DNA from: Halohasta litchfieldiae
GTDB taxonomy: Archaea > Halobacteriota > Halobacteria > Halobacteriales > Haloferacaceae
Direction: 5' to 3'
DNA length: 64,000 bases
Assembly: GCF_002788215.1 (NCBI RefSeq)
Contig: NZ_CP024845.1
Location: 1,550,001 to 1,614,000 of the forward strand
In this document: positions 37,515 to 46,510 of the stretch, piece after piece
Position numbering within the stretch: position 1 is the first letter of the stretch
Layout: every line of letters begins with the position of its first letter
The notes under the pieces: generated by a model
Told to the model about the DNA's origin: nothing
Seen by the model: only the letters and a program-made list of their open reading frames with translations
Databases searched by the model: none
Made by a program: the position numbers and the translations under genes

Positions 37515-38072
37515 TCACTCTGACGCCGGACTTGGGCAGTCGGCTTCGGAGACAGCAAAGACATGTTCGAGGGAGGTCTCGACGACCTCCTGCTGCTTTT
37601 TATCGGGCCACGCGTTACGCTCGTAGTACTCAGTAGTGAACTCTTCAATTTGTTCGTCGGTCGCGCTGTCGACACGGGCCAGATAGTGGTTTCCCATGAA
37701 ATCCGCAAACGCTCGCACGTTTTCGGCATGCTCCGGGTCGTACTCCTCGGCGACCGCCTCGACGAGGGCGTCGTTGTGGGCTTCGATCTCCTCGAACGTT
37801 CCCTCGTCGTGGGCGTCCCCGAGTGGGATTTCGACCGCACGGTCGGTGTCCTCGATGCGGTCGAGGACGACTGTGCCGTCGTCGAGCCACTCGTCGGGAT
37901 ACAACACGAGCGTTTCGTCTTCCTCACGGACACGCGCCGTATAGGCGTGGGCAGCGAGGGCCTCCTCGCGCCGCTGGCGGTAGGCATCGGCTTCATCGCT
38001 GTTGCCCACCTGCCGGGCTAGTTTGGTCAGTCGCTCTGCGTCCTCGACAGTGTCGGCTGGTAACTCACTCAT
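37515..38072 (-). CDS. RnhA operon protein (haloarchaeal conserved, unknown function)
   Basis: 185 aa, acidic, no membrane segment. It begins with DTVEDAERLTKLARQVGN, and the central part has LVLYPDEWLDDGTV and FADFMGNHYLARVDSATDEQIEEF. The product is conserved next to rnhA in haloarchaea, hence its usual name; I recognise it mainly by this context. Its start overlaps the end of rnhA by eight bases, so translation is coupled. Molecular role unknown. Confidence 0.8.
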   Translation of the reverse strand: MSELPADTVEDAERLTKLARQVGNSDEADAYRQRREEALAAHAYTARVREEDETLVLYPDEWLDDGTVVLDRIEDTDRAVEIPLGDAHDEGTFEEIEAHNDALVEAVAEEYDPEHAENVRAFADFMGNHYLARVDSATDEQIEEFTTEYYERNAWPDKKQQEVVETSLEHVFAVSEADCPSPASE

Positions 38073-38655
38073 CTAGTGCCTCGTTTGCCAGTTCGTCGGC
38101 GTGGCTGTTTATTTCTCTCGGGACGTGCTCCAACGACCAGCGGTCGAACCCGGTCAGTAGTTCCCGAACCCGAACTCGGCGCTCCCGAAGCGTCGGCTCG
38201 TTGGCATCCCACTCGCCGCGAACCTGTTTGACGGTTAGCTGTGAGTCGCCCCGAAGGTCGACCTCGCTGATCCCGTAGTCGCGGGCGGCTTCGAGTGCGC
38301 GAATCAGCGCCTGGTACTCGGCGTCGTTGTTCGTGGTTTCACCGATTCGTGCGTTGCCTTCGGCGGCGATCCCGTCGCTGGTGACGATCACCCAGCCGAC
38401 CGACGCCGGACCGGGATTTCCGCGGCAGGCCCCATCGAAGTAGACGTGTGCGCGGCCGCCGCCCTCTTCGAGCAGCATGGTAATCGAACTCGGGTCGGAA
38501 CCCTGAACGACGACTTTGTCGTCGTAGGCGACCGCAACCGCGCCGTCGCGTTCGGCACGCCACTCCTCATGAGGGGTGTTTCCCGACCCGATGTCGACGC
38601 CTGCCTCCTGGAGGCGGTCGGCGGCGAGATCGGGATCACAGTCGACTGTTGGCAT
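38065..38655 (-). CDS. rnhA: Ribonuclease HI with N-terminal extension
   Basis: 196 aa. The RNase H core starts at about residue 70: VYFDGACRGNPGPASVGWVI (catalytic D74), NNDAEYQALIRALEAA (Glu), LRGDSQL (Asp) and a last Asp in NSHADELANEAL. The first 65 residues form a small separate domain seen in haloarchaeal RNase HI that is not part of the nuclease. It degrades RNA in RNA-DNA hybrids. First gene of the operon with the 37515 gene. Confidence 0.94.
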   Translation of the reverse strand: MPTVDCDPDLAADRLQEAGVDIGSGNTPHEEWRAERDGAVAVAYDDKVVVQGSDPSSITMLLEEGGGRAHVYFDGACRGNPGPASVGWVIVTSDGIAAEGNARIGETTNNDAEYQALIRALEAARDYGISEVDLRGDSQLTVKQVRGEWDANEPTLRERRVRVRELLTGFDRWSLEHVPREINSHADELANEALDE

Positions 38656-38723
38656 ACAGTCGCTCGGTCAGCAACGATGAAAGGTGGTTCGTTCCTCCGG
38701 CGTCGACTGCTGGTACCCTGTAA

Positions 38724-38756
38724 CTTTACAATGAGGACACAGATTACTATGTAAAG
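38724..38756. promoter_or_regulatory. Inverted repeat CTTTACA ... TGTAAAG before tfb
   Basis: Seven-base perfect arms at 38724-38730 and 38750-38756, spaced 19 bases, ending two bases before the ATG at 38759. The left arm coincides with where the TATA box of a leaderless gene should be, so a bound regulator, or TFB itself, could block initiation. Confidence 0.4.
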
Positions 38757-38758
38757 GG

Positions 38759-39715
38759 ATGACACGGTCAACCCGCCAGCGTGCAGACAGTCAGACACAG
38801 CACAACAAGGGCGACACATCCGAGGAAATCGATCTGGATGACGTCGACCCCGAAGACGTCGTCCGAACGTCGGATGGCGAACTCATTCACGAAGAGACAG
38901 GGCTCATACTCGAAGACGATCAGATCGACCGCGGTCCCGAGTGGCGGGCGTTCACCCATTCGGAACGACAGGACAAATCCCGGGTCGGTGCCCCCACGAC
39001 CAAAACGATGCACGACAAGGGGTTGACGACCACCATCGACTGGAAAAATCAAGATGCCTACGGACGGTCGCTGTCCTCGGAAAAGCGGAGTCAGATGCAC
39101 CGACTCCGGAAATGGCAGGAGCGCATCCGGACCAAGGACGCCGGCGAGCGCAACCTCCAGTTCGCGCTCAGCGAGACCGACCGGATGGCCAGCGCACTGG
39201 GTGTCCCGCGGTCGGTACGAGAGGTCTCGTCGGTCATCTACCGGCAGGCACTCAACGAGGACCTGATTCGCGGGCGCTCCATCGAGGGCGTGTCGACGGC
39301 CGCGCTGTATGCGGCCTGTCGGAAGGAAGGCATCCCGCGAAGCCTCGAAGAGATCGCGGAGGTCTCCCGTGTCGAGCGCAAGGAGATCGGCCGGACCTAC
39401 CGCTACATTTCCCAGGAACTCGGCCTCGAAATGCGGCCGGTCGACCCCAAACGGTACGTCCCCCGATTTAGCTCACAGTTGGATCTCAGCGAGGAAGTCC
39501 AAGCGAAAGCCAAAGAGATCATCGACACGACCGCCGAGCAGGGCCTGCTCTCGGGGAAGTCGCCGACCGGCTTTGCAGCGGCCGCGATCTACGCAGCCTC
39601 GCTGCTCTGCAACCAGAAGAAGACCCAACGCGAGGTTGCCGACGTTGCCCAAGTGACCGAAGTGACGATTCGGAACCGGTATCAAGAACAGATCGAAGCG
39701 ATGGGTCTCTCCTGA
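38759..39715 (+). CDS. tfb: Transcription initiation factor TFB lacking the zinc-ribbon cysteines
   Basis: 318 aa. The B-reader/linker ([36 protein letters not shown]) and both cyclin-like repeats ([38 protein letters not shown]-like [38 protein letters not shown]) are normal for TFB, which binds TBP and BRE. The N-terminal part aligned to the zinc ribbon (residues 28-53) reads [25 protein letters not shown]. It keeps the ribbon's strand pattern but has no cysteine at any of the four ligand positions (a His and Thr stand in the second knuckle). The ribbon recruits RNA polymerase, so this copy may be altered in that step. Confidence 0.93.
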   Translation: MTRSTRQRADSQTQHNKGDTSEEIDLDDVDPEDVVRTSDGELIHEETGLILEDDQIDRGPEWRAFTHSERQDKSRVGAPTTKTMHDKGLTTTIDWKNQDAYGRSLSSEKRSQMHRLRKWQERIRTKDAGERNLQFALSETDRMASALGVPRSVREVSSVIYRQALNEDLIRGRSIEGVSTAALYAACRKEGIPRSLEEIAEVSRVERKEIGRTYRYISQELGLEMRPVDPKRYVPRFSSQLDLSEEVQAKAKEIIDTTAEQGLLSGKSPTGFAAAAIYAASLLCNQKKTQREVADVAQVTEVTIRNRYQEQIEAMGLS

Positions 39716-39757
39716 CGAGCCAAGGTTGAAGCCCTCTGGATTCCTCCCTGCTACTGA

Positions 39758-41017
39758 ATGCGGCTCTCGGAGTTCATCGAGTACGAGGCTAACGACCGCG
39801 CCGAGCGTCGACGCCTCGCCAGCGAGAAATCCTACGAGATCCTCGACCGACTCGTAGTCGACGATCAGTTCGCCGAAATCGCCGACAACAACGAGTTCGG
39901 CAGCGTTTCACCGTCGATCTTCGTCGGTCGCGCAGGCTACCCAGAGGTCTCGACCGGCCTGCTGTCGCCGGTCGGTCAGGAGGCCGACGCCGACCAGTTC
40001 GCCACCAGTGGCGACTGGTACGATGAGGGCGTCTCGATCAGCGACGTGTTCGAGCGGCGAACCTCTCTTCTAAATGCCAGCCAGTCGACGCCGGTCGAGA
40101 CGAACGTTCACGACGCATGGGACGGCTTTCTCGGCGTCCAGCGCGAAGTTGCGATTGCCGACCGGCCGGTTGGTATCGAAGTCGGCCTCAACGGTGGGCC
40201 GGAACTCGATCTGGGATTGTCGCCGGGCGACGTGTCGACGCCGACCGGTCCACGCGCCCCTGCGAAAGATGCCACGCTGACCGAGAACCCCCACGTCCCG
40301 CGCCCAGTGAAAAAGACGCTCGAAGACGACGACTGGGCGGCGACCGGCGCGATGAACTACCTCTACAATCGGGGGTTCGATGTCTACGAGATCAACACCA
40401 TTCTTTCGGCGGGCGCACTCGGCCAGCAGGCAAACCGTCGACTCGTCCCCACGCGGTGGTCGATCACCGCAGTCGACGACACCATCGGCCAGTATCTCCA
40501 CGGAAAACAGTCGACTGCGACCAGCGTCGACAGCGTTCAGGTCTGGCATAACGAATATTTGGGCAACAGTTTCTGGATCATTCTCGCCCCCGGCCAGTGG
40601 GAGTTTGAACTGGTCGAACTCAAAGCGCCCGGGAGTGTTTGGAATCCCGATCCAGAGGGTGGGATGTGGTTAGCCAGCGACTACGAAGGAGCCTCAGGGC
40701 GAACACAGTACGTCGACCAGACAGCGGGAGCCTACTACGCCGCTCGGCTGGCGGTGCTCGAACATCTGGATCAGGTGGGTCGACAGGCCAAAGTACTCGT
40801 CTTGCGGCACGTCTCCGACGACTACTGGGGACCAGTTGGTGTCTGGCAGGTCCGGGAGGCGATTCGCCACGCCTTCGACGGCGAACACGGCGACAGCGAG
40901 ACGTTCGACGAAGCGGTAGCCGAAATCGTCTCACTGCTCCCGGTGTCGATGGCCGACCTTCGGCGGCAGTCGACGCTGGTGGCGGGTCGACAGTCCGGGC
41001 TGGACGCGTTCTTATAA
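39758..41017 (+). CDS. nreA: DNA repair protein NreA
   Basis: 419 aa, the family length. RLSEFIEYEANDRAERRR, SPSIFVGRAGYPEVSTGLLSPV and NTILSAGALGQQANRRLVPTRWSITAVDDTIG are family hallmarks. The C-terminus ends QSGLDAFL, a PIP-box (Q-x-x-L-x-x-F-L/F) for PCNA binding, as reported for archaeal NreA. NreA takes part in repair of mitomycin-type DNA damage in Haloferax. It follows tfb by 42 bases, same strand. Confidence 0.93.
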   Translation: MRLSEFIEYEANDRAERRRLASEKSYEILDRLVVDDQFAEIADNNEFGSVSPSIFVGRAGYPEVSTGLLSPVGQEADADQFATSGDWYDEGVSISDVFERRTSLLNASQSTPVETNVHDAWDGFLGVQREVAIADRPVGIEVGLNGGPELDLGLSPGDVSTPTGPRAPAKDATLTENPHVPRPVKKTLEDDDWAATGAMNYLYNRGFDVYEINTILSAGALGQQANRRLVPTRWSITAVDDTIGQYLHGKQSTATSVDSVQVWHNEYLGNSFWIILAPGQWEFELVELKAPGSVWNPDPEGGMWLASDYEGASGRTQYVDQTAGAYYAARLAVLEHLDQVGRQAKVLVLRHVSDDYWGPVGVWQVREAIRHAFDGEHGDSETFDEAVAEIVSLLPVSMADLRRQSTLVAGRQSGLDAFL

Positions 41018-41019
41018 AA

Positions 41020-41325
41020 TCAGTCCCATGTAACCCACAGCAGGAACCCGAGGGCGACCGTCTGAAAGACGTGGAGCACGATGTTCGCGGTCCACGCCTG
41101 AGGTGGCATATCGGTCGCAAACCACGAGGCGAGCACCGGATGAAGCACGTAAAAGTACAGCGTCAGGCCGTTCTGGGCGAGCAGCACGGCTCCGAAGACC
41201 GCCAGTCCGATGGCGTGTTTCGATCTGAACGTCCGGTAGTTCCGGAACCAGATAGCTGTCAGTACGAACAGCATGAGCACGTTCAACAAGACGCTGACGC
41301 GTGCGATAGCTATCCAGTCGATCAT
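41020..41325 (-). CDS. Small three-span membrane protein
   Basis: 101 aa from the ATG at 41325. Three hydrophobic helices (about 8-24, 37-58, 76-98) with short charged loops; the start MIDWIAIARVSVLLNVLMLF is typical of haloarchaeal membrane proteins encoded beside winged-helix regulators. The regulator gene upstream ends 31 bases before this ATG. Possibly controlled by, or signalling to, it. Confidence 0.75.
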   Translation of the reverse strand: MIDWIAIARVSVLLNVLMLFVLTAIWFRNYRTFRSKHAIGLAVFGAVLLAQNGLTLYFYVLHPVLASWFATDMPPQAWTANIVLHVFQTVALGFLLWVTWD

Positions 41326-41356
41326 CCGCCTCGGCCCCCCGTGTGCATCGTCCCTG

Positions 41357-41635
41357 TCATAGTGGTAGTTCCTCCGCGATCTCCTCGATGAGGTCCCAGT
41401 TCCGTTCGGCCCCCTCTGTCGGAGAGTAGACCGCGCCGTAGTTGTCGCCCGTTTTCTTGAGTATCCCGTGTTTCTGGAGGACATCCAAGTGATGACGGAT
41501 CGTCGAGTAATCGAGCTCCAGTGTCTCGGCAAGTTGGTTCGCGTTCCGCGGCCGTTCGTCGACCGCCCGCAGGATGCGGACGCGGTTCGGACCTCCCCGG
41601 GTACCGGTCAACACGTACCACAGGACGGCCTCCAT
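41357..41635 (-). CDS. Winged-helix (ArsR-like) regulator
   Basis: 92 aa. GGPNRVRILRAVDERPRNANQLAETLELDYSTIRHHLDVLQKHGILKK gives a complete winged helix with an HxH in the recognition helix, and NYGAVYSPT is the wing. No metal-binding cysteines. Likely a transcription regulator for itself and the membrane protein downstream (inference). Confidence 0.88.
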   Translation of the reverse strand: MEAVLWYVLTGTRGGPNRVRILRAVDERPRNANQLAETLELDYSTIRHHLDVLQKHGILKKTGDNYGAVYSPTEGAERNWDLIEEIAEELPL

Positions 41636-41694
41636 GCAAGCACGGTGGTGTGGGACGCGCCTAAATATGTCGTTACGCTGTACTCCTCGATTGA

Positions 41695-42417
41695 TTACTC
41701 GGCGTCGACGACGAGATCGAGGTCGAATGGCTCGTCGGCCGGGGCGTCGTCCGGAGCAAGATAGCCGACTGCGAAGCCGGAGTAGACCACGCCGGCCTCA
41801 GGTGCGACATCGAAGGTGGCGACGACATCGCCATCGTTGTTCTCGGTCGCAGGCCGGACTTCGAGTTCGTACTCGCCCGGGGGTACCTCGACGGCTCCGG
41901 CCGCCCCGAATGGAACATCGGTGAAGAGGGCATCGCCACCCGCAGTCACGTCGACGTTCGGCGCGTCGGGCGCGGCGTGGACCAACCTGATCCGGGCGTT
42001 GTCACCCGGGTCCGAGACGTCGTCCTCGTAGACCTCGACCGCGAACGGCTGATTCTCGTCGGTGAGTTCGCCGACTGCCGCCACGGTAAACTCACCGGCT
42101 GGGACTTCGAGTGCCTCGTCGAAGACGACCGTCTCAATGTCGCCTGCGGCGGTGATCATGACATCGTACGTGCCTGCGGTGAGTTCGAGATAGTCGCTGA
42201 CCGTCCGGTAGGGGACGTCTTCGAGCACCGCATCGCCGTCGAGATAGACGTCGACGTTCGGCGCGTCGGGCGAAAGATGGGCGACCCGGAGACTGGCGTC
42301 CATTTCCCCTTCGGAGCCGTCCATCTCGTCCTCGGATTCGTTCATCTCGTCATCCGATCCATCCATCTCCTCGTCGCTGGAATCGTCGGTCGACCCCGAA
42401 TCGGCTCCGCCACCCAT
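41695..42417 (-). CDS. DUF4397 domain protein (probable lipoprotein missing its signal peptide)
   Basis: 240 aa as the only intact frame from an ATG. An acidic linker (DGSDDEMNESEDEMDGSEGEMD) leads to two DUF4397 repeats: LRVAHLSPDAPNVDVYLDG and IRLVHAAPDAPNVDVTAGG. The family is mostly extracytoplasmic, and the natural start appears to lie upstream: codons 42418-42492 read like a Tat lipoprotein signal with LAGC just before this ATG, but an in-frame TGA interrupts it. So either the protein is now made without a signal or the gene is a recent pseudogene. Confidence 0.85.
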   Translation of the reverse strand: MGGGADSGSTDDSSDEEMDGSDDEMNESEDEMDGSEGEMDASLRVAHLSPDAPNVDVYLDGDAVLEDVPYRTVSDYLELTAGTYDVMITAAGDIETVVFDEALEVPAGEFTVAAVGELTDENQPFAVEVYEDDVSDPGDNARIRLVHAAPDAPNVDVTAGGDALFTDVPFGAAGAVEVPPGEYELEVRPATENNDGDVVATFDVAPEAGVVYSGFAVGYLAPDDAPADEPFDLDLVVDAE

Positions 42418-42492
42418 ACACCCAGCAAGGGAACCAACTACAGCTACGCCACCAACCGACTTCAGTACCGTTCGTCACTTTTGGTTTGACAT
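42418..42492 (-). other. Tat lipoprotein signal interrupted by TGA
   Basis: From the ATG at 42492 the frame reads MSNQK, then TGA at 42475-42477, then RTVLKSVGGVAVVGSLAGC, immediately followed by the DUF4397 ORF. With CGA in place of TGA this would be KRRTVLK plus a lipobox LAGC, a textbook haloarchaeal Tat signal. No other start codon is available between the TGA and the ATG at 42417. Confidence 0.7.
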
Positions 42493-42675
42493 GTGCGTCT
42501 CTACCGACGGTGAGCGGCCTCATGAACTATTTCCGGAGTCTCTCGGGGGTCGCGCCCGGATCAGGCCCCTGTTCGACCGAACTCTCTCCCAAATTCGACC
42601 CGAAACCGACAGCATGATTCCAATTGAGAAGTAGCTACGCGCCGTCGTATTCGAAAAGAAAGCGATCAGACTGGG

Positions 42676-43131
42676 TTAGGCTGGTTTGTTTTCCAGCTGT
42701 TCGAAGACGGTTTCGACCATCTTTCCGGTCTCGTCAATAATATCATCGAGTTCCTCGTCATCGGTCGACATCCCGAGCAATCGCGCAATTTTCATGATAC
42801 TGACGTGGTAGACACGCTGGACGCCCGGTTCAGCCTGCCAGATCACCATATTACAGGGAAACAGCGCGCCGATCTTGCCGCCGGTAGCGTCGAGGGCTCG
42901 GTCGGCCATCTTCGGGTTGCAGGCCCCCAACACGTAGTAGGGCTCGCGGTCGGCGTCGACCTTCTCGTTGAGCATCTTCGAGGGCGAAAACTCCGCGGGG
43001 AAGCCGAAGCCAGCCTCCTCGCAGACCGCCCGCACGTACTGGATGGCCTCCTCGTGATCCATTTCGAGGGTTGCCTGTTGCTCGCCGAAATCCTCGGGGT
43101 CGACCGTTGCGGGATCAAATGGCAGTGACAT
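42676..43131 (-). CDS. DUF302 family protein
   Basis: 151 aa from the ATG at 43131. DUF302 hallmarks: EEAIQYVRAVCEEAGFGFPAEF, YYVLGACNPKMADRALDATGGKIGALFPCNMVIWQ. Two cysteines (GACN and FPCN) are conserved in the family. The C-terminal tail (DDEELDDIIDETGKMVETVFEQLE) is an amphipathic helix. Role not established. Confidence 0.9.
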   Translation of the reverse strand: MSLPFDPATVDPEDFGEQQATLEMDHEEAIQYVRAVCEEAGFGFPAEFSPSKMLNEKVDADREPYYVLGACNPKMADRALDATGGKIGALFPCNMVIWQAEPGVQRVYHVSIMKIARLLGMSTDDEELDDIIDETGKMVETVFEQLENKPA

Positions 43132-43171
43132 ACCACTCCCTACGGGGCGGGAGTCAAAAAGGAACGTGGGA

Positions 43172-43456
43172 CTACTCGGTGGCGACCGGTTCGCGACCGA
43201 TGACGTCGAAGACGGCATTGACGAACGTCTGTCGACGGTCGAAGTAGGTGGTTTCGACCGATTCGAGGACCGCCTCAACGGTCTCCGGGCCATCTGGCGT
43301 TCGAATTTCGGTGTCGCCGACCTTCTCGACGATATCGCTGTGTGTCTGGGGCCACGTGAGTCGGGCGGCGACGCGAGCGATTGGCGCACCCTCGACGGCC
43401 CGATCGTCGCCGAGCGGGACCGTGGGTTCCGAGTCGGCTTCCTCGTCGTCTGACAT
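43172..43456 (-). CDS. DUF5789 family protein
   Basis: 94 aa, acidic N-terminus followed by RVAARLTWPQTHSDIVEKVGDTEIRTPDGPETVEAVLESV. It matches a haloarchaeal family (DUF5789) of short proteins that I recognise only by this pattern. It is 40 bases upstream of the DUF302 gene, same direction. Confidence 0.75.
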   Translation of the reverse strand: MSDDEEADSEPTVPLGDDRAVEGAPIARVAARLTWPQTHSDIVEKVGDTEIRTPDGPETVEAVLESVETTYFDRRQTFVNAVFDVIGREPVATE

Positions 43457-43600
43457 GGCTCATAGTTCGTTGCGGTCTGCCTAATGCTTTCGATATCTGC
43501 GACCCGCCCAGAGGACCGATTATACAGACGAGATACAAGACAGATAGTCCGATATATCAAGCAAATACATCTCGTACGGCGACTGTCTGACATACTGTTT

Positions 43601-43615
43601 TGTATCCGCGATACA
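43601..43615. promoter_or_regulatory. Inverted repeat TGTATC CGC GATACA
   Basis: Six-base perfect arms around three bases, ending 11 bases before the ATG at 43627. The flanking T residues extend the A/T-rich setting. Position suits an operator overlapping the transcription start. Confidence 0.35.
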
Positions 43616-43626
43616 TAGCCGGCAAC

Positions 43627-44550
43627 ATGACCGATCTATCGGAGGCCTACGAAGGGAGTGTCGCCTCGCAGCAGGGGCGGCACCGGCTCTATCTGGGCGT
43701 TGGCCTCTTTCTCGCGGGCGCGGTACTGCTGCTGGCGGGAATCGTTATCGCGGGCTCCGGGCTGTTGACGTCGCAGGGCTACTCGCTCGGTGAAACGCGG
43801 TGGCTCGGCGGCATCCTCGGCGGGATCGGCCTCCCGGCAGTCATCCTCGGTGTGTTTACCATCCTCCCGGCCAGTCGACGAACCCGGTCGGCCGCGCTCA
43901 TCGGGGCCTCGCTGTCGCTGTTCGGCGTCGCCATCTTTTCACATGCCTACCCCTGCCAGTGGATCGGGACGACCTGTGCGAACCCCGGCATCGATCTCAC
44001 GCTCCCGACCGCCGGCATCTACACCATCGGCACGCTGACGACAATCGGCTGTCTGCTTGTCGGCATTGCTAACTTCAAAATCCGCAACAACCCCGGCGGC
44101 ACCGTCACGATGGAGGTCACCCGACAAGGCGAGACCAAGACTGTCGAGGTCCAAGAGGCAAACGGTGGTGGCCTCGGCGGCATCGGCTTCTTCGGTTCGA
44201 CACCCGACGGCGAGGTCGACACCCAGACCAATTCGGGCCCACAACACCAAGCAGTCGACACGCCGACCAGCGACGGTGGTGCGACAGCCAATTCGATCAG
44301 TTCGCCGCTCGACAGCAGTCAGACAGCCAGCGGTACCCAACCCGATGCCACCGGCGTCGACCATATCGGTCCGGGCTCGCCAAGCCAGTCAGCCGGCGAG
44401 ACGCCGACCGAATCCTCGGTCGACCGCTACTGTGGGAGCTGTGTCCAATTTAAATACGTCCGCACCGATTCCGGAATCCGCCCCTACTGCGCCCATCACG
44501 ACGAACTGATGGACGATATGGATGCCTGCGACGATTGGCAGTCGCGCTGA
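43627..44550 (+). CDS. Membrane protein with four N-terminal spans and a C-terminal metal-binding motif
   Basis: 307 aa from the ATG at 43627. Four hydrophobic segments (about 23-45, 62-82, 92-110, 130-152). A Gly/Thr/Asn-rich soluble region follows, and the end reads YCGSCVQFKYV and PYCAHHDELMDDMDACDDW, whose Cys and His could bind iron or zinc. The shape resembles DUF7139-type haloarchaeal permease-like proteins; I cannot say more. Confidence 0.75.
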   Translation: MTDLSEAYEGSVASQQGRHRLYLGVGLFLAGAVLLLAGIVIAGSGLLTSQGYSLGETRWLGGILGGIGLPAVILGVFTILPASRRTRSAALIGASLSLFGVAIFSHAYPCQWIGTTCANPGIDLTLPTAGIYTIGTLTTIGCLLVGIANFKIRNNPGGTVTMEVTRQGETKTVEVQEANGGGLGGIGFFGSTPDGEVDTQTNSGPQHQAVDTPTSDGGATANSISSPLDSSQTASGTQPDATGVDHIGPGSPSQSAGETPTESSVDRYCGSCVQFKYVRTDSGIRPYCAHHDELMDDMDACDDWQSR

Positions 44551-44627
44551 CCGGGATCGCCTACTTATAAACAATCACCGGTTACCGTCGGATTAGGAAC
44601 TAGCTACTTATAAAATAGTGTTGTTGG

Positions 44628-44650
44628 GTGAGCGATGAGCGATCACTCAC
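44628..44650. terminator. Hairpin shared by convergent genes
   Basis: GTGAGCGAT pairs with ATCACTCAC with one mismatch across a 5-base loop. It overlaps the polX stop and lies 78 bases after the 43627 gene. ACTTATAAA occurs three times nearby (44563, 44605, 44649). Could act on both transcripts. Confidence 0.3.
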
Positions 44651-46412
44651 TTATAAATGACCGCAGTCGGTCGCTGTCCCACGTATTGATCACGTCGTCT
44701 GCTTCTGCCCAGCCGCGTCTGGCGGTCTGGACTCCATATCTGACGTTGTCGAAGGCTCCCGGCCCGTGGGCATCAGTGTTGATCGCAATCGTTCCACCGG
44801 CTTCGACGACTGCGCGGACGGCCTCGCCGTGGAAATCCAAGCGCAACGGGTTGGCGTTGACCTCCAGTGCGGTTCCGTGTTCGGCTGCACACTCCGCGAC
44901 GGTGGTGACATCAAGCGGCAGCCCTTCGCGGCTGTTGATCATCCGGCCGGTGGGGTGGCCGATGATGTCGACCGTCGGCTCCCGAATCGCCTTGCAGATC
45001 CGCTCGGTCGCGGTCTCGGTGTCCTGATCCAGCGCGCTGTGCGGTGAGGCGACCACGACATCGAGATCGGCCAGTAGATCGGTCGACGTACTGAGCGAGC
45101 CATCGGCTTCGATGTTCGTCTCGACGCCATGGAGCAGATCGATGTCGACCTCGTCTCGTACCACCGCGATTTCGTCGGCCTGCTCGCGGAGGTCCTCGTC
45201 AGTGAGGCCGATTGATTCGATGATGCCCGCGCCCGCGGCGTGGTCGGTGACTGCATGGAACGCGTAGCCACGGTTGGCGGCGGCTTCGGCCATCTCCCGG
45301 ATCGTGTAGCGACCGTCGGACCACTCCGAGTGGGTGTGGAGGTCGCCACGAATCGCTGCCTGTTCGAGGAGGTCGGGGAGTTCTCCCTCGGTGGCCGCTT
45401 GAATCTCGCCGGTATCCTCCCGGAGCTCCGGCGGAATCCACGGCAAGCCGAGTGCCTCGTACATTTCGGCTTCGGTTTCGCCACCCAGTCGGATCCCCTC
45501 GCGGCGGGCATCCTCGTCGGTCGACTCTTCGGGATTGCTATCGAGGCCCGAGACGTCGAACACGCCGTACTCGTTGAGTTTACGCTCCTGATCGATGGCG
45601 ACGTTCCGGAGCCGAACGTTGTGGTCCTTGCTGCCGGTGAAATACTGCAGGGCCGCGCCGAACTCCTCTGGGACGACCACCCGGAGGTCGACGCGCACGT
45701 CGTCGGCCCGCAAGCTGGATTTGTGCGAGCCGGCCTCGATGATGTCGTCGGCTGCCTCCCACTCGGTGAACGCGTCGACGACCGCCTGACTGTCCTCGCT
45801 GGCGGTGAGCACATCTACATCGCCAATGGTGTCCTTCCAGCGCCGGATGGATCCCGCGACTTCGACACGCTCGATTGCGTCGACAGAGTCTAGGTAGTCA
45901 AGCAGTCGGTCGGCAATCGGTCGCGCGTCGCCGAGGCGTTCGCGCTGTTGGCTCTGGCGGGCAAACGGAATGTTGTCGAGAATGTTTTGTTCGGTTTTCG
46001 CGCCAAATCCCTTGATTTCCTGAATCTCGCCTGCCTCGGCGGCGGTCTCCAGTTCGTCGAGATCGGTGATATCGAGGGCCTCATAGAGGGTACCGACCGT
46101 TTTCGGGCCGACCCCTTCGACGCTCGTGAGCGCGGCCATGTCGACGGGCATCGACTCTCGTAGCTCACTGAGTTCGGCGATCTCGCCGGTTTCGAAATAT
46201 TCGACGACTTTCGAGGCGATGGCATCGCCCACGCGGTCGATCTTCTCGACTTCCGCTTGGCCACTCATGGCCAATTGGTCGATTGGCTCGGGGTGGTCGG
46301 CGATGTTTTCGGCCGCTCGCCGGTAGGCGTTGGGCTTGTACTCGACGCCGTCGGCTTCGAGTCTGTCGGCGAACTCGTAGAGCAACCGGGCGATCTCGTC
46401 GTTGTAGCTCAT
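44643..46412 (-). CDS. polX: DNA polymerase X family protein with PHP exonuclease
   Basis: 589 aa, as expected. N-terminal helix-hairpin-helix region ([32 protein letters not shown]), nucleotidyltransferase core with [20 protein letters not shown] (catalytic Asps), then a PHP domain with [22 protein letters not shown] and GHPTGR. PolX fills short gaps in repair and its PHP domain removes 3' ends. No missing catalytic residue seen. Confidence 0.96.
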   Translation of the reverse strand: MSYNDEIARLLYEFADRLEADGVEYKPNAYRRAAENIADHPEPIDQLAMSGQAEVEKIDRVGDAIASKVVEYFETGEIAELSELRESMPVDMAALTSVEGVGPKTVGTLYEALDITDLDELETAAEAGEIQEIKGFGAKTEQNILDNIPFARQSQQRERLGDARPIADRLLDYLDSVDAIERVEVAGSIRRWKDTIGDVDVLTASEDSQAVVDAFTEWEAADDIIEAGSHKSSLRADDVRVDLRVVVPEEFGAALQYFTGSKDHNVRLRNVAIDQERKLNEYGVFDVSGLDSNPEESTDEDARREGIRLGGETEAEMYEALGLPWIPPELREDTGEIQAATEGELPDLLEQAAIRGDLHTHSEWSDGRYTIREMAEAAANRGYAFHAVTDHAAGAGIIESIGLTDEDLREQADEIAVVRDEVDIDLLHGVETNIEADGSLSTSTDLLADLDVVVASPHSALDQDTETATERICKAIREPTVDIIGHPTGRMINSREGLPLDVTTVAECAAEHGTALEVNANPLRLDFHGEAVRAVVEAGGTIAINTDAHGPGAFDNVRYGVQTARRGWAEADDVINTWDSDRLRSFISE

Positions 46413-46510
46413 CTGTTGTCCGTTCGTTTGCGAGCCGGCTACTTAGCTCCGGGTCGTGTCGACTGACCAAAATTTGAATACTCGTCACCGACACTTGCTA
46501 GTCGACTTCC

